DNA from: Bacillota bacterium
GTDB taxonomy: Bacteria > Actinomycetota > Aquicultoria > Aquicultorales > Aquicultoraceae
Reading direction: 5' to 3'
NCBI GenBank assembly: GCA_023511485.1
Contig: JAIMBH010000003.1
Location: 1 to 64,000, forward strand
DNA length: 64,000 nt
Shown: positions 53,688 through 63,114 of the stretch, one piece after another
Layout: every line of letters begins with the position of its first letter
How positions within the stretch are numbered: position 1 is the first letter of the stretch
The notes under the pieces: generated by a model
What the model was told of the DNA's origin: nothing
What the model saw: only the letters and a program-made list of their open reading frames with translations
Databases searched by the model: none
Position numbers and translations under genes: made by a program

Positions 53688-55022
53688 ATGAAAATTATGA
53701 AAAAGTGGGAAGATAATCATACAACCACCTTTTATTATTTTGTTGGCAGTCTTATCTTTGGCAGCATATCTGCCCTTGCAGTCGTTTATCTTAACGCATA
53801 CTTGCTTAAAATGCCATCAAGTGCCCTGATATTTTTTCTTCTTGCTATTCCTTCGACAGCAACAGTTTTTGCGGCCCTTACTCTTTTCAGGTTTACCAGC
53901 GAGGCAGAGCATAATAAGGCCAAGCAATCACACCAGATGCTTGAGATAGCAAGAAAGACCCTTCCATATTTAAGAAAAGGGCTTAGTTTTGAGTCTGCCT
54001 CGGAGGTAGTAAAGATCATCCATAGCGAGGCAGATGCAATTGCGGTATCGATTACCGATAGAAAAACGGTTCTAGGCTTCCATGGCATAGGAGGCGACCA
54101 TCATCTGGTTGGAAAGCCGATTCTAACGCGTGCTACCAAAGAAACCATTGAAACCAACACATCGCGTATCCTTGCCTCGAAAACTGAGATCGGCTGCCCG
54201 ATGGTAAACTGCAGGCTGAAAGCCGCAATTGTCGTTCCCCTTGAGAAGAGAGGAAAAGCGGTAGGCACGCTCAAATTTTACTACGACAATCCAAAAAAGC
54301 TTACCGAGAGCAGAATCGCTGTGGCTGAAGGCCTGGCCCAGCTTCTTAGCACCCAAATAGAGCTCTCAGAGCTTGACCGGCAGGCGGAGATGCTTTACAA
54401 GGCGGAGTTAAGGGCACTTCAGGCGCAGATAAATCCGCATTTTTTATTTAATACATTAAATACGATTACGGCTTTTATTAGGACCGACCCCCAAAAGGCG
54501 CGCAAGCTTCTCGTGCAATTTGCTGACTTTTTCAGAAAGACGCTTGAGTGGAAGGATGGCTTTATCACGTTGGCTCAGGAACTGGATTATGTTTCTCTTT
54601 ACCTTGTCCTTGAAAAGGCCAGGTTTGGCGATCGACTTGATATAGAATTTTACATCGATAACGATGCGCAAAGCTGCATTTTACCTGCTCTTACAGTTCA
54701 GCCGCTCGTTGAAAATGCGGTAAAACATGGTTTTTGTGAAGATCGCCCCCTTGAGATAAAGATTATTGCAAGGCTAAATGGCGATGACATGTATATTACA
54801 GTTGTCGATAATGGTTGCGGAATTTCTGAAGAAGAGCTAGACCAAGTGTTAAAATTTGGTTATGGTAAAGGTAGTGGCATAGGTTTAAGCAATATAAATG
54901 AAAGGCTGAAAAGTCTCTATGGTGAGGAATACCAGGTTAAACTTGAAAGCACCGAAGGTGCTGGAACCAGAGTGTATATAAAGATTCCGATCTCAAGGAG
55001 CAAGGAAGAAAATGACGCTTAA
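53688..55022 (+). CDS. lytS: LytS-type sensor histidine kinase
   Basis: A 444-residue kinase. Two N-terminal membrane helices (about 15-65), a GAF-like domain (about 90-225) with the LytS-type segment IGCPMVNCRLKAAIVVPL, then the His_kinase domain with the phospho-histidine in LQAQINPHFLFNTLNT and an HATPase (ENAVKHG, VVDNGCGI, GSGIGLSNINERL). It lacks the five-helix sensor of classical LytS. It overlaps the response regulator gene by 11 bases. Such pairs often control carbon or wall-related genes. Confidence 0.92.
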   Translation: MKIMKKWEDNHTTTFYYFVGSLIFGSISALAVVYLNAYLLKMPSSALIFFLLAIPSTATVFAALTLFRFTSEAEHNKAKQSHQMLEIARKTLPYLRKGLSFESASEVVKIIHSEADAIAVSITDRKTVLGFHGIGGDHHLVGKPILTRATKETIETNTSRILASKTEIGCPMVNCRLKAAIVVPLEKRGKAVGTLKFYYDNPKKLTESRIAVAEGLAQLLSTQIELSELDRQAEMLYKAELRALQAQINPHFLFNTLNTITAFIRTDPQKARKLLVQFADFFRKTLEWKDGFITLAQELDYVSLYLVLEKARFGDRLDIEFYIDNDAQSCILPALTVQPLVENAVKHGFCEDRPLEIKIIARLNGDDMYITVVDNGCGISEEELDQVLKFGYGKGSGIGLSNINERLKSLYGEEYQVKLESTEGAGTRVYIKIPISRSKEENDA

Positions 55023-55767
55023 AACCTTAATAGTCGACGATGAGGCTCCGGCCCGTTTGGAATTAAGATATTTACTTGATAAGATACCGAATGTCCAGGT
55101 GATCGGCGAAGCTACCAATGCGACCGAGGCTATGGAACTTATCAAGGCGCTCAACTACGACCTTATATTTATGGATATCCAGATGCCTGGGCTATCCGGC
55201 CTTGAGGTGGTTGCAGCACTAAAGCAGCTGCCAAATATGCCGGCTGTTGTATTTGTTACCGCTTATAGCGAGCACGCAGTCAAGGCTTTTGAGCTGGATG
55301 CGGTGGATTACCTGGTAAAACCTATAGATGAGGATAGGCTGGCCCGTGCCGTCACCAAGGTTGAAAAACTCCTTAGCTCACAGCAGGCCATTACTTCTAA
55401 GCCGGAGCAGACTATCGAGAAGTCGCTGATTGATATAGATAGGATACCAGTTGAGAGTAGAGGCAAGACCTTGCTTCTTCCAATAAAAGATATAGTGTAT
55501 ATATCGAGCCGCAATGATATAGTATTTGTCCATACGGTAGATAGTACATATATCACCCGGTTTACTTTGAAAACTCTTGAGGAGCGTCTCCAGAGCAAGT
55601 CCTTCTTAAGGGTTCATCGTGGCTATATCGTAAATCTGCGTCACGTAATAGAGATCGTGCCGATGTATGGTCGCAGCTATGTGTTAAAGGTGCGGTGCAA
55701 CCAGAACAACGAGATCCCGGTCAGCCGACGCAGGGGTCAGAAGCTGAAAGCTATGTTGGGCATATAG
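55012..55767 (+). CDS. lytR: LytTR-family response regulator
   Basis: A 251-residue regulator: receiver domain (1-120) with DDEAP, phospho-acceptor Asp in DLIFMDIQMPG, TAYSE and a K in YLVKPID; then a LytTR DNA-binding domain (about 145-250) with FLRVHRGYIVNLRHV and IPVSRRRGQKLK. It is the partner of the kinase gene it overlaps. The 546-base gap before fhs makes that operon a possible target, which is unproven. Confidence 0.94.
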   Translation: MTLKTLIVDDEAPARLELRYLLDKIPNVQVIGEATNATEAMELIKALNYDLIFMDIQMPGLSGLEVVAALKQLPNMPAVVFVTAYSEHAVKAFELDAVDYLVKPIDEDRLARAVTKVEKLLSSQQAITSKPEQTIEKSLIDIDRIPVESRGKTLLLPIKDIVYISSRNDIVFVHTVDSTYITRFTLKTLEERLQSKSFLRVHRGYIVNLRHVIEIVPMYGRSYVLKVRCNQNNEIPVSRRRGQKLKAMLGI

Positions 55768-56313
55768 CCTTAAACCCCGCTATATATAGTGAAAAGTTAT
55801 CAAGTTTAAGTGCCGTTTAGTGCTATTTTTTAAACGTTGACGGTTCTACCAAGACCGTTTACGTCTTTTAAGTTGCTGTAATTCTTTAAATAAGCTAAAA
55901 ACTTAACAATAGGTATTAGCTACTACCGGTCCGTTTAATTAGCTTTGGATAGCATGGTTCATACAGCATAAACTGGCGGTTATATGTAGAATTCAGGAGC
56001 CAGAAGCCCGGAGCCAGAGGAAAAAGGCAAAAAAAAAATTCTTCTGGATTTTGACTCCTGACTCCTGAATTTTTTGTTATAAAGAGAGCCTTTCAAAAGG
56101 CTCAAGAGGCAGTAGTTATTAAAGTAACGAAACATATATAATAAGCCAAGAAGAAAGTCTGTTATTTTTATCTTGACGAGGAGTTTTGGCAAGGTAATAT
56201 TGGTAATGACTTACAGTTGATGTAAAACCCAGTATTCCATCAACATTCAGCCGGTAGGCTGGAGTGTTTTAGTCTATAGTGATTGATATTTGCAAGGGTT
56301 ACAAGGAGGTTTC
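55768..56313. other. Long leader/intergenic region before fhs
   Basis: 546 bases without a supported gene. It contains ACGGTTCTACCAAGACCGT, a pairing near 55849-55867; a large inverted repeat at about 55990-56070 (ATTCAGGAGCC / CTCCTGAAT with CAGAAG/CTTCTG inside) with an A-run at 56028-56038; and a hairpin at 56242-56268 just before the fhs ribosome site. No match to a riboswitch I can recognise. Confidence 0.5.
56242..56268 (+). promoter_or_regulatory. Leader hairpin upstream of fhs
   Basis: AACATTCAGCC / GGCTGGAGTGTT with loop GGTA, then TTTAG, ending 36 bases before the ribosome site: a weak terminator or attenuator shape. Confidence 0.4.
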
Positions 56314-58101
56314 ATGGGAACTAAAACAACTTACGATCCTAGGTCAATGGATCCGACCAAGTATAAGGACTGGCAGATAGCTCAAGAGGCAATGAAATTT
56401 TTGCCGAGCCCCGATGAGTGGATTGACAAGCTTGGTATCGAGAAGGACGAGATGATTCCGCACGGCAGGACGCCTAAGCTTGATTTCATTAAGATCATGA
56501 ATCGTCTGAAAGATAAGCCGGACGGCAAGTATATCGAGGTTACCGCTATCACGCCAACTCCACTTGGCGAGGGGAAAACAACTGTTTCCATGGGCCTTGT
56601 TCAGGGCTTTGGCTATTTAGGTAAAAATGTTGGTGGCGCTCTGCGCCAGCCCTCGGGCGGACCTACCATGAATGTTAAAGGAACCGCAGCTGGAGGCGGA
56701 AATGCACTCCTTATCCCGATGACCGAGTTCTCACTTGGCCTCACCGGCGACATAAACGATATTATGAACGCACACAATTTGGCTATGGTCGCTTTAACCT
56801 CCAGGATGCAGCACGAGGCCAATTATACCGATGAAGAGCTTGCAAAGAGAGGCCTGCGCCGCCTTGATATCGACCCGAAAAATGTTGAAATGGGCTGGAT
56901 TATTGATTTTTGCGCACAGGCGCTACGAAAAATAGTTATCGGTTTAGGCGGCAAGAAAGACGGCTATCCGATGGAATCAAAATTCGGGATCGCCGTTTCT
57001 TCGGAGCTAATGGCGATTCTTGCCGTGTCTCGAGATCTTGCTGATATGCGTGAGCGCATTGGAAATATTACTGTGGCTTATGATAGGACTGGCAAACCGA
57101 TTACAACCTCTGATCTGGATGTTGCTGGGGCCATGACCGCCTGGATGAGAAACACAATAAACCCGACGCTTTGCTATTCAGTTGAGGGTCAGCCGGTTCT
57201 TATCCATGCCGGTCCATTTGCTAACATTGCTATCGGTCAGAACTCGATCATTTCTGACCGTCTGGCTCTTAAACTATTCGATTACACCATCACCGAGTCC
57301 GGTTTTGCCGCCGATATCGGTTTTGAGAAGTTCTGGAATGTAAAGTGCCGTCTCTCCGGTAATATTCCAAACGTCTCGGTTATCGTTGCAACGATCAGGG
57401 CGCTTAAGATGCACGGTGGAGGCCCGGCGGTTGCTCCAGGACGCCCGCTTCCTGAGGAATATACTAAAGAGAACCTCGGTCTAGTTGAGAAGGGCTTTGA
57501 GAACTTGCGTCATATGATTGGTGTGGTCAAAAAATCCGGTATTGTGCCGGTCGTAGCAATAAACGCTTTCTACACCGACACTAAAGCTGAGCACGACCTT
57601 GTCAAGAAGCTCTGCGAGGAGATGGGTGTTCGCGCAGCGGTATCTCACCACTGGATGTATGGTGGCGAAGGTGCAGCAGACCTGGCAGAGACCGTTATGG
57701 ATGCGGCAAACGAGCCGTCTAATTACAAGCCGCTCTATCCGCTTGAGATGCCACTAAGGGAACGCGTTGAGATGATAGCAAAAGAAGTCTATGGTGCCGA
57801 CGGCGTGTCCTGGTCACCTGCCGCTGAGGCCAAAGCAAAGAGGTTCGAGTCTGACCCGCAGTTTGCGGATTATCAGACGATGATGGTAAAAACGCATCTA
57901 TCGCTATCTCATGACCCCACACTTAAAGGGGTGCCGAAAGGCTGGACGCTTCCGATTCGCGATGTTTTGGTCTATAGCGGTGCTAAGTTCCTGTGCCCGA
58001 TGGCAGGAGACATTAGCTTGATGCCGGGCACTGCATCCGACCCGGCATACCGCAGGATCGATGTCGATACGGCAACCGGTGAGGTGACAGGGCTCTTTTA
58101 G
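56314..58101 (+). CDS. fhs: Formate-tetrahydrofolate ligase
   Basis: A 595-residue enzyme that makes 10-formyl-THF from formate, THF and ATP, the entry to the methyl branch of the Wood-Ljungdahl pathway. P-loop [20 protein letters not shown] near residues 84-103, [36 protein letters not shown], and C-terminal [15 protein letters not shown]. Longer at the N-terminus than Moorella-type enzymes (about 560). ATG 56314 sits 6 bases after AAGGAGG; the in-frame TTG at 56290 lies before that site. It opens the acetyl-CoA pathway run. Confidence 0.96.
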   Translation: MGTKTTYDPRSMDPTKYKDWQIAQEAMKFLPSPDEWIDKLGIEKDEMIPHGRTPKLDFIKIMNRLKDKPDGKYIEVTAITPTPLGEGKTTVSMGLVQGFGYLGKNVGGALRQPSGGPTMNVKGTAAGGGNALLIPMTEFSLGLTGDINDIMNAHNLAMVALTSRMQHEANYTDEELAKRGLRRLDIDPKNVEMGWIIDFCAQALRKIVIGLGGKKDGYPMESKFGIAVSSELMAILAVSRDLADMRERIGNITVAYDRTGKPITTSDLDVAGAMTAWMRNTINPTLCYSVEGQPVLIHAGPFANIAIGQNSIISDRLALKLFDYTITESGFAADIGFEKFWNVKCRLSGNIPNVSVIVATIRALKMHGGGPAVAPGRPLPEEYTKENLGLVEKGFENLRHMIGVVKKSGIVPVVAINAFYTDTKAEHDLVKKLCEEMGVRAAVSHHWMYGGEGAADLAETVMDAANEPSNYKPLYPLEMPLRERVEMIAKEVYGADGVSWSPAAEAKAKRFESDPQFADYQTMMVKTHLSLSHDPTLKGVPKGWTLPIRDVLVYSGAKFLCPMAGDISLMPGTASDPAYRRIDVDTATGEVTGLF

Positions 58102-58107
58102 AAGCTT

Positions 58108-58190
58108 TAAAGCGTCAGCTGTCAGCGATCAGCTATCAGCTTTTTAATTGCTGATACCTGAAAGCTGATAGCTGACAGCTAAATACATAG
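58108..58190. repeat. AGCTGTCAGC/GCTGATAGC repeat cluster
   Basis: GCGTCAGCTGTCAGCGATCA then CAGCTATCAGC, an AT spacer, and GCTGATAGCTGACAGCT: an imperfect inverted repeat between fhs and the activator gene that may form a stem-loop. Confidence 0.65.
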
Positions 58191-58207
58191 AAAGATGGTT
58201 TGATCTA

Positions 58208-60157
58208 ATGCCAAAGGTTCATTTCTATCCCGACAACAGGGTAGTGGAAGTAGAAAGTGGTGAAAATGTGCTCCGGGCAGCTATGCTGGCCGGCGTTCAC
58301 GTTAATGCATCATGCGGCGGAAGCAGCACTTGCGGCAAGTGTCGAGTTATAGTCGAGCAGGGCTCGGTTGATGCGCGCCATACCGCAAAGCTATCAGATG
58401 CTGATATCGCCCAGGGCTACGTTTTAGCCTGTACCGCTACGGTTAAGGAAGACATCGAGGTCCGTATCCCGATCGAGTCCCAGATGGGTGACTCCAAGGC
58501 GGCCCTTGAGCGTGAGCTTGAAACCGTATCGAGTGCGGGATTTTTATCTGCAAAAAATCTTACCGATTTATTTGGTGAGTTTACGATAAACCCGGCAACG
58601 AGAAGATACTATGTAGAGATTACGCCGCCGAATCTTGAAGACAACATAAGCGACCTTGAAAGGCTTAGGCGCGAGCTTGCTCTGCAGTACGGAGTTCTTG
58701 ATTTTAATATCGATATCTCGGTTTTAAGGCAGATGGGTTCACTATTGCGCGAAGCAGATTGGAAGGTCACTGCAACCATTCTCTCACCGGGTGGCGGTGA
58801 GTGCGACAGGTTAATTAAGCTGGACAAAGGAAATCGCTCAGACAAGCATTATGGGCTTGCCGTTGATATCGGGACAACGAGTATCTATGTCGAGCTGGTT
58901 GACCTTGCGACTGGTGAAACAAAGGCCAAGGCATCTGAATATAATGCGCAGGTAAGTGCGGGCGAGGATATCATAAGCCGAATTGTATACTCATTAAAGA
59001 AAGATGGTTTACAAAAGCTTCAAGAGCTTGTTGTTGGGACTATAAACAAGCTTATCGAGAGGGTAATTGAGAAGTCAGGTGTTGAACTTGAAGATATCGT
59101 CTACATGGTAGCCGCTGGCAATACCACGATGACGCACATCTTCTTAGGCATCTCACCCAAATATATCCGCGAGGAACCCTACATACCGACTGTAACTTTT
59201 ACGCCTGTTATTGAGGCAACCGATTTGGGTCTAAAGATGCCGGCTGGTGCCCGAGTTTACACCGTGCCAAGCAAGGCAAGCTACGTCGGCGGCGATATTA
59301 CCGCTGGGCTTCTTGCCTCAGGCGTATTTAAGACTGACAAATTGACACTTTATATAGATGTTGGAACAAATGGTGAGATGGCGCTCGGAAATGCCGATTG
59401 GCTCTTGAGCTGCTCGTGCTCTGCCGGCCCTGCATTTGAGGGTGGCTCCATCAAGCACGGAATGCGCGCTACCAAGGGTGCGATCGAGCAGGTTCGTATC
59501 AACCCTAAAACACTCGAGCCCATGATCCTGACCATCGGGCAGACAAAGCCAAAAGGAATCTGCGGCTCAGGGTTAATTGATGCGGTAGCCGAGCTTTTCT
59601 TGACCGGCATTATAAACGAGAAGGGCCGCTTTAACACTGAAATAAATCATCCCAGAATCAGAATCAGAGAGATTGACGGCCAGGCTGAGTACGTGCTCGC
59701 CTGGGCGTCTGATACAGCCATCAAGAAGGATATCGTTATTACAGAGGCCGACCTCGACAACCTGATTCGCACCAAGGGTGCGATTTACGCCGGCATCACG
59801 ACTTTGCTTGAGTCAATGCAGATGCCGGTTGAGGCTATTGAGGAAATTCTAATCGCTGGTGGCTTTGGCCGCTATATAGAGATCGACCAGTCAATAACCA
59901 TTGGTCTCTTGCCCGAGATCGAAAGCGAAAAGGTCATGTATGTCGGTAACGGGTCGCTTTTGGGTGCGCGTCTTATTCTTCTCTCAAGAGAAGCAAAAGA
60001 TATTGCGGTCGATATTGCCCGAAAAATGACCTATATGGACTTGAGTACGAATTCCAGCTTTATGGATCACTATGTCTCGGCTCTTTTCTTGCCGCATACC
60101 AACCGTGACTCATTCCCATCAGTTATGAGGCGGATGAAGGCAAGCTTAAGCGCATAG
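58208..60157 (+). CDS. acsV: Corrinoid protein reductive activator (RACo-like, 2Fe-2S + ASKHA)
   Basis: A 649-residue ATP-dependent activator. The N-terminal [2Fe-2S] domain has C36, C42, C45 and C75 (NASCGGSSTCGKC). A linker follows, then the C-terminal ASKHA ATPase half (DUF4445) with VDIGTTSIYVEL, AAGNTTMTHIFLG, DVGTNGEMALGN and GGFGRYIEIDQS. RACo rescues the inactive Co(II) state of the CoFeS corrinoid protein using electrons and ATP. Placement next to fhs, cooC and acsD supports that role over methyltransferase activators such as RamA. Start ATG preceded by AAAGATGG. Confidence 0.9.
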   Translation: MPKVHFYPDNRVVEVESGENVLRAAMLAGVHVNASCGGSSTCGKCRVIVEQGSVDARHTAKLSDADIAQGYVLACTATVKEDIEVRIPIESQMGDSKAALERELETVSSAGFLSAKNLTDLFGEFTINPATRRYYVEITPPNLEDNISDLERLRRELALQYGVLDFNIDISVLRQMGSLLREADWKVTATILSPGGGECDRLIKLDKGNRSDKHYGLAVDIGTTSIYVELVDLATGETKAKASEYNAQVSAGEDIISRIVYSLKKDGLQKLQELVVGTINKLIERVIEKSGVELEDIVYMVAAGNTTMTHIFLGISPKYIREEPYIPTVTFTPVIEATDLGLKMPAGARVYTVPSKASYVGGDITAGLLASGVFKTDKLTLYIDVGTNGEMALGNADWLLSCSCSAGPAFEGGSIKHGMRATKGAIEQVRINPKTLEPMILTIGQTKPKGICGSGLIDAVAELFLTGIINEKGRFNTEINHPRIRIREIDGQAEYVLAWASDTAIKKDIVITEADLDNLIRTKGAIYAGITTLLESMQMPVEAIEEILIAGGFGRYIEIDQSITIGLLPEIESEKVMYVGNGSLLGARLILLSREAKDIAVDIARKMTYMDLSTNSSFMDHYVSALFLPHTNRDSFPSVMRRMKASLSA

Positions 60158-60348
60158 AAGATAGTGAGAAGGTGAAAAAATCTAGATGCGCTAAAGTTCT
60201 AAGGTGCCAATATATTATCATATGTCTCATTATTAGGCTTTGGCACTGCAGCACATTGGCAGGTTAGCACAGAAAATAGGGTTAAAGCCCCTATATAAGT
60301 TAGCGTATAGAAATTATAAAGGGCTTTTTAGCCCGGGAGGTATACGAA
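60158..60348. other. Intergenic with GGCACTGCAGC-type words
   Basis: 191 bases between the activator and cooC, containing TTTGGCACTGCAGCACATT, similar to words near 49210-49275. No gene seen; a ribosome site GGGAGG ends it. Confidence 0.4.
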
Positions 60349-61110
60349 TTGAGTTTTACAATTGCCATAGCTGGCAAGGGTGGTACGGGGAAAACTACCA
60401 TATCGAGCCTTATAATCAGAAATCTCTTAAAGCAGGGAAAAACCCCTGTCTTTGCAGTTGATGCAGATGCGAACGTCAACTTAAATGAGCAACTTGGGGT
60501 TGAGGTTGAAAAGACCATTGGTGAAGTCAGAGAAGATATGAAACAAAGAGTAAGCATTGAAGATATGCCTGCTGGCATGACTAAAGAGCAATACATGGAG
60601 TACGAACTGCAAGATTCTCTAATTGAATCCGAAGGTTTTGACCTTTTGGTTATGGGCCGCCCGGAAGGCCCAGGTTGCTACTGCTATGCGAACAACTTGC
60701 TTCGTCGCTACATGGAGGTATTGGCGAAGAATTACCCATATGTTGTAATAGATAATGAAGCGGGAATGGAGCATTTAAGCAGAAGGACAACTCAAAAGAT
60801 CGATCTTCTACTTGTAGTATCTGAGCCCAATCCCATCAGTATCATGACTGCAGCAAGAATTCGGGATCTTGCTTGGGATTTAAAGATCGATGTGAGAAAG
60901 GTCGGTCTGGTTATCAATCGTGTAAATGGAGAGCTGCCCGAAGTCCTTAAAAGCGAAGCGGAAAAATACGGCCTTGAGTTAGCCGGTGTTGTACCGGCCG
61001 ATAACACTGTTGTTGATTTTAGCTGGCAACGGAAACCCGCTATCTTGATGCCGGACGATGCTCCTTCGGTAAAGGCCGTCAATGAAATGATCATTAAGTA
61101 TGTAGCCTAA
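60349..61110 (+). CDS. cooC: CO dehydrogenase nickel-insertion ATPase CooC/AcsF
   Basis: A 253-residue MinD-type ATPase: deviant Walker A AGKGGTGKTTISS (8-20), Walker B-like VIDNEAGMEHLSRRTT, and the CxC metal-binding motif in GPGCYCYANNLLRRYME. It delivers nickel to the CODH C-cluster or to the ACS A-cluster. TTG start with CGGGAGG 8 bases upstream. It is followed by folD after 26 bases, in the run toward the CODH gene. Confidence 0.93.
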   Translation: MSFTIAIAGKGGTGKTTISSLIIRNLLKQGKTPVFAVDADANVNLNEQLGVEVEKTIGEVREDMKQRVSIEDMPAGMTKEQYMEYELQDSLIESEGFDLLVMGRPEGPGCYCYANNLLRRYMEVLAKNYPYVVIDNEAGMEHLSRRTTQKIDLLLVVSEPNPISIMTAARIRDLAWDLKIDVRKVGLVINRVNGELPEVLKSEAEKYGLELAGVVPADNTVVDFSWQRKPAILMPDDAPSVKAVNEMIIKYVA

Positions 61111-61136
61111 CAAATAGGACAAGGAGGAATGTGCAA

Positions 61137-62006
61137 TTGGCAGGTAGTTTAATCGATGGGAAGGAAATATCCTCCCAGATAAAGGCTGAGCTTGCTCAAG
61201 AGGTTGCAAAACTGCAAAAGACAAGCAATATAACACCCGGTTTGGCGGTTGTTTTGGTTGGTGAAGATCCGGCTTCTAAAGTTTACGTTGGGCAAAAGGA
61301 AAAGGCCTGCGCTGAGCTAGGGATATTTTCGCAAAAGCACACTCTACCCGCTGAGGTGAGCGAAGAAGAGCTGCTTGGTTTAGTAAGAAATCTTAATGAT
61401 GACCCGGATATAGATGGCGTTTTGGTCCAGCTACCGCTGCCAAGCCACATTAATGAGAATAGGGTCATTGAGACGATCGCTCCGGAGAAGGATGTTGACG
61501 GCTTCCATCCGGTAAGCGTTGGCAAGATGGTCATCGGTCTTCCAGGCTTTAGGCCATGTACTCCAGCCGGTATAATGGAGCTTATCAAGAGGACCGGAGT
61601 AGAGCTTGCTGGCAAAGAAGCTGTCGTAGTCGGAAGGAGCAATATCGTCGGCAAGCCGATTGCACTAATGCTTTTGGCGGAGAGCGCTACAGTTACCATT
61701 GCACATTCCAAAACCAGGGACCTTGCAGAAGTAACAAGGAGAGCTGACGTTTTGGTTGTTGCAACTGGCAGACCGAACACGGTTACTGCTGATATGGTAA
61801 AAGATGGCGTTGTTGTCATCGATGTTGGAGTAAACCGCTTGGATAGTGGAAAACTTGTCGGGGATGTCGACTTCGACGGCGTAAGGGAGAAAGCATCGGC
61901 TATCACACCGGTTCCGGGCGGTGTTGGGCCGATGACAATTGCAATGCTTATGTATAATACCGTGCAATCCGCAAAAAAGAGGGCGGGTATTGCGGTTCAA
62001 GTTTAA
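61137..62006 (+). CDS. folD: Bifunctional methylene-THF dehydrogenase/methenyl-THF cyclohydrolase
   Basis: A 289-residue FolD. Conserved segments: ASKVYVGQKEKACAELGI with the catalytic Lys, VLVQLPLPSHI, PEKDVDGFHP, PCTPAGIMELI, VVGRSNIVGKPIALMLL (NADP site) and ITPVPGGVGPMTIAMLM. It interconverts formyl-, methenyl- and methylene-THF. TTG 61137, nine bases after AAGGAGG, is preferred over GTG 61131, which would sit only 3 bases from it. Confidence 0.96.
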   Translation: MAGSLIDGKEISSQIKAELAQEVAKLQKTSNITPGLAVVLVGEDPASKVYVGQKEKACAELGIFSQKHTLPAEVSEEELLGLVRNLNDDPDIDGVLVQLPLPSHINENRVIETIAPEKDVDGFHPVSVGKMVIGLPGFRPCTPAGIMELIKRTGVELAGKEAVVVGRSNIVGKPIALMLLAESATVTIAHSKTRDLAEVTRRADVLVVATGRPNTVTADMVKDGVVVIDVGVNRLDSGKLVGDVDFDGVREKASAITPVPGGVGPMTIAMLMYNTVQSAKKRAGIAVQV

Positions 62007-62036
62007 GGGTCCAGGGACCTGGGTCCCGGGACCGGG
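62003..62036. repeat. GGGTCC-type palindromic string
   Basis: GGGTCCAGGGACC, TGGGTCCCGGGACC: overlapping palindromes at the folD stop, able to form alternative hairpins; no T run. Confidence 0.45.
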
Positions 62037-62101
62037 GAATTGAATAACCTTAGGCAATGTAATTATTGGACCAAATGCTAGCAGCTAAAGGAGGAATATG
62101 A

Positions 62102-63049
62102 ATGGCCTTTCAAGCGCCGACTGAGCAATATAGCGGGAAGATTAGAGAAGTTACAATCGGTGTCGGTGACAACCAAGTTGTAGCCGGCGGTCAGAATACG
62201 CTTAACTTTTATAATTTCGAGGGCAGCATGCCCCGTCGTCCACTGATTGCAATGGAAGTGTATGATACCGAGCCGCAGGAGTGGGCGGTTGCCTTAAAAG
62301 ATGTGCTTGGCGATGTTTGGAGCGACCCGGTAGCCTGGGCCAAAAAGTGCCAGGACGAATTTGGCGCAGACCTTATCTGCCTGCAACTTGCAAGCACCGA
62401 CCCTAACGGCGCAGACAAGAGTGCTGATGAGGCGGCAGAGACCGTAAAAGCGGTACTCGATGCCATCTCTATCCCGCTAATTGTTTACGGGAGCGGAAAC
62501 GCAGACAAAGATAGTGAGGTTTTAAAGAAAGTGGCTGAGGTTGCCCAGGGTCAAAATATTGTCATCGGTCCGGCTGTTGAGGATAACTATAAGAGCGTTG
62601 CAGCTGCAGCAATGGGCTTTAACCAGGTTGTAGCCGGTGAGACCCCAATCGATGTCAACATGGCAAAGCAGCTAAACATTCTTATAACAAACCTTGGCCT
62701 TAATGCTGAGAAGATTCTTATCGACCCAGCGGTAGGTGCTCTTGGCTACGGTCTTGAGTATGCCTACTCGGTTATCGAGAGAGATAGGCTTGCTGCCCTG
62801 CAGCAAAACGATGCGATGATGCAGATGCCGATCATCGCCAACATGGGCAAAGAGGTCTGGAAGACCAAAGAGGCCAAGATTAGCCAGGAGGAGGCCCCAG
62901 AGTGGGGAGACCCAGCAAAAAGAGGCATCCTCTGGGAGACAATTACCGCGGTAAGCCTGCTTGTAGCAGGAGCAGATATCCTCATTATGAGGCATCCTGA
63001 ATCGGTTAGGCTTGTTAAGCAGACCTTATCCGAATTCGGCGTGAATTAA
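62102..63049 (+). CDS. acsD: Corrinoid iron-sulfur protein, small subunit (AcsD/CdhD)
   Basis: A 315-residue TIM-barrel subunit of the CoFeS protein, close to the about 313 of the Moorella subunit. Typical segments: MPRRPLIAMEVYDTEP, WAKKCQDEFGADLICLQLA, NIVIGPAVEDNYKSV, and IDPAVGALGYGLEY. It helps bind the corrinoid and methyl-THF methyltransferase. The large subunit acsC is not in the window, nor is acsE. Ribosome site AAGGAGG. Confidence 0.93.
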   Translation: MAFQAPTEQYSGKIREVTIGVGDNQVVAGGQNTLNFYNFEGSMPRRPLIAMEVYDTEPQEWAVALKDVLGDVWSDPVAWAKKCQDEFGADLICLQLASTDPNGADKSADEAAETVKAVLDAISIPLIVYGSGNADKDSEVLKKVAEVAQGQNIVIGPAVEDNYKSVAAAAMGFNQVVAGETPIDVNMAKQLNILITNLGLNAEKILIDPAVGALGYGLEYAYSVIERDRLAALQQNDAMMQMPIIANMGKEVWKTKEAKISQEEAPEWGDPAKRGILWETITAVSLLVAGADILIMRHPESVRLVKQTLSEFGVN

Positions 63050-63114
63050 TGTAGGGGACGATGTGGCCGGTCGAAATCGGCCTCAAGATCACTAGATCGA
63101 ACGAAGGAGAGATT

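Noticed and set aside
55980-56192. 70-codon minus-strand frame in the fhs leader
   Set aside because: Composed of inverted-repeat and A-tract sequence, no ribosome site or domain.
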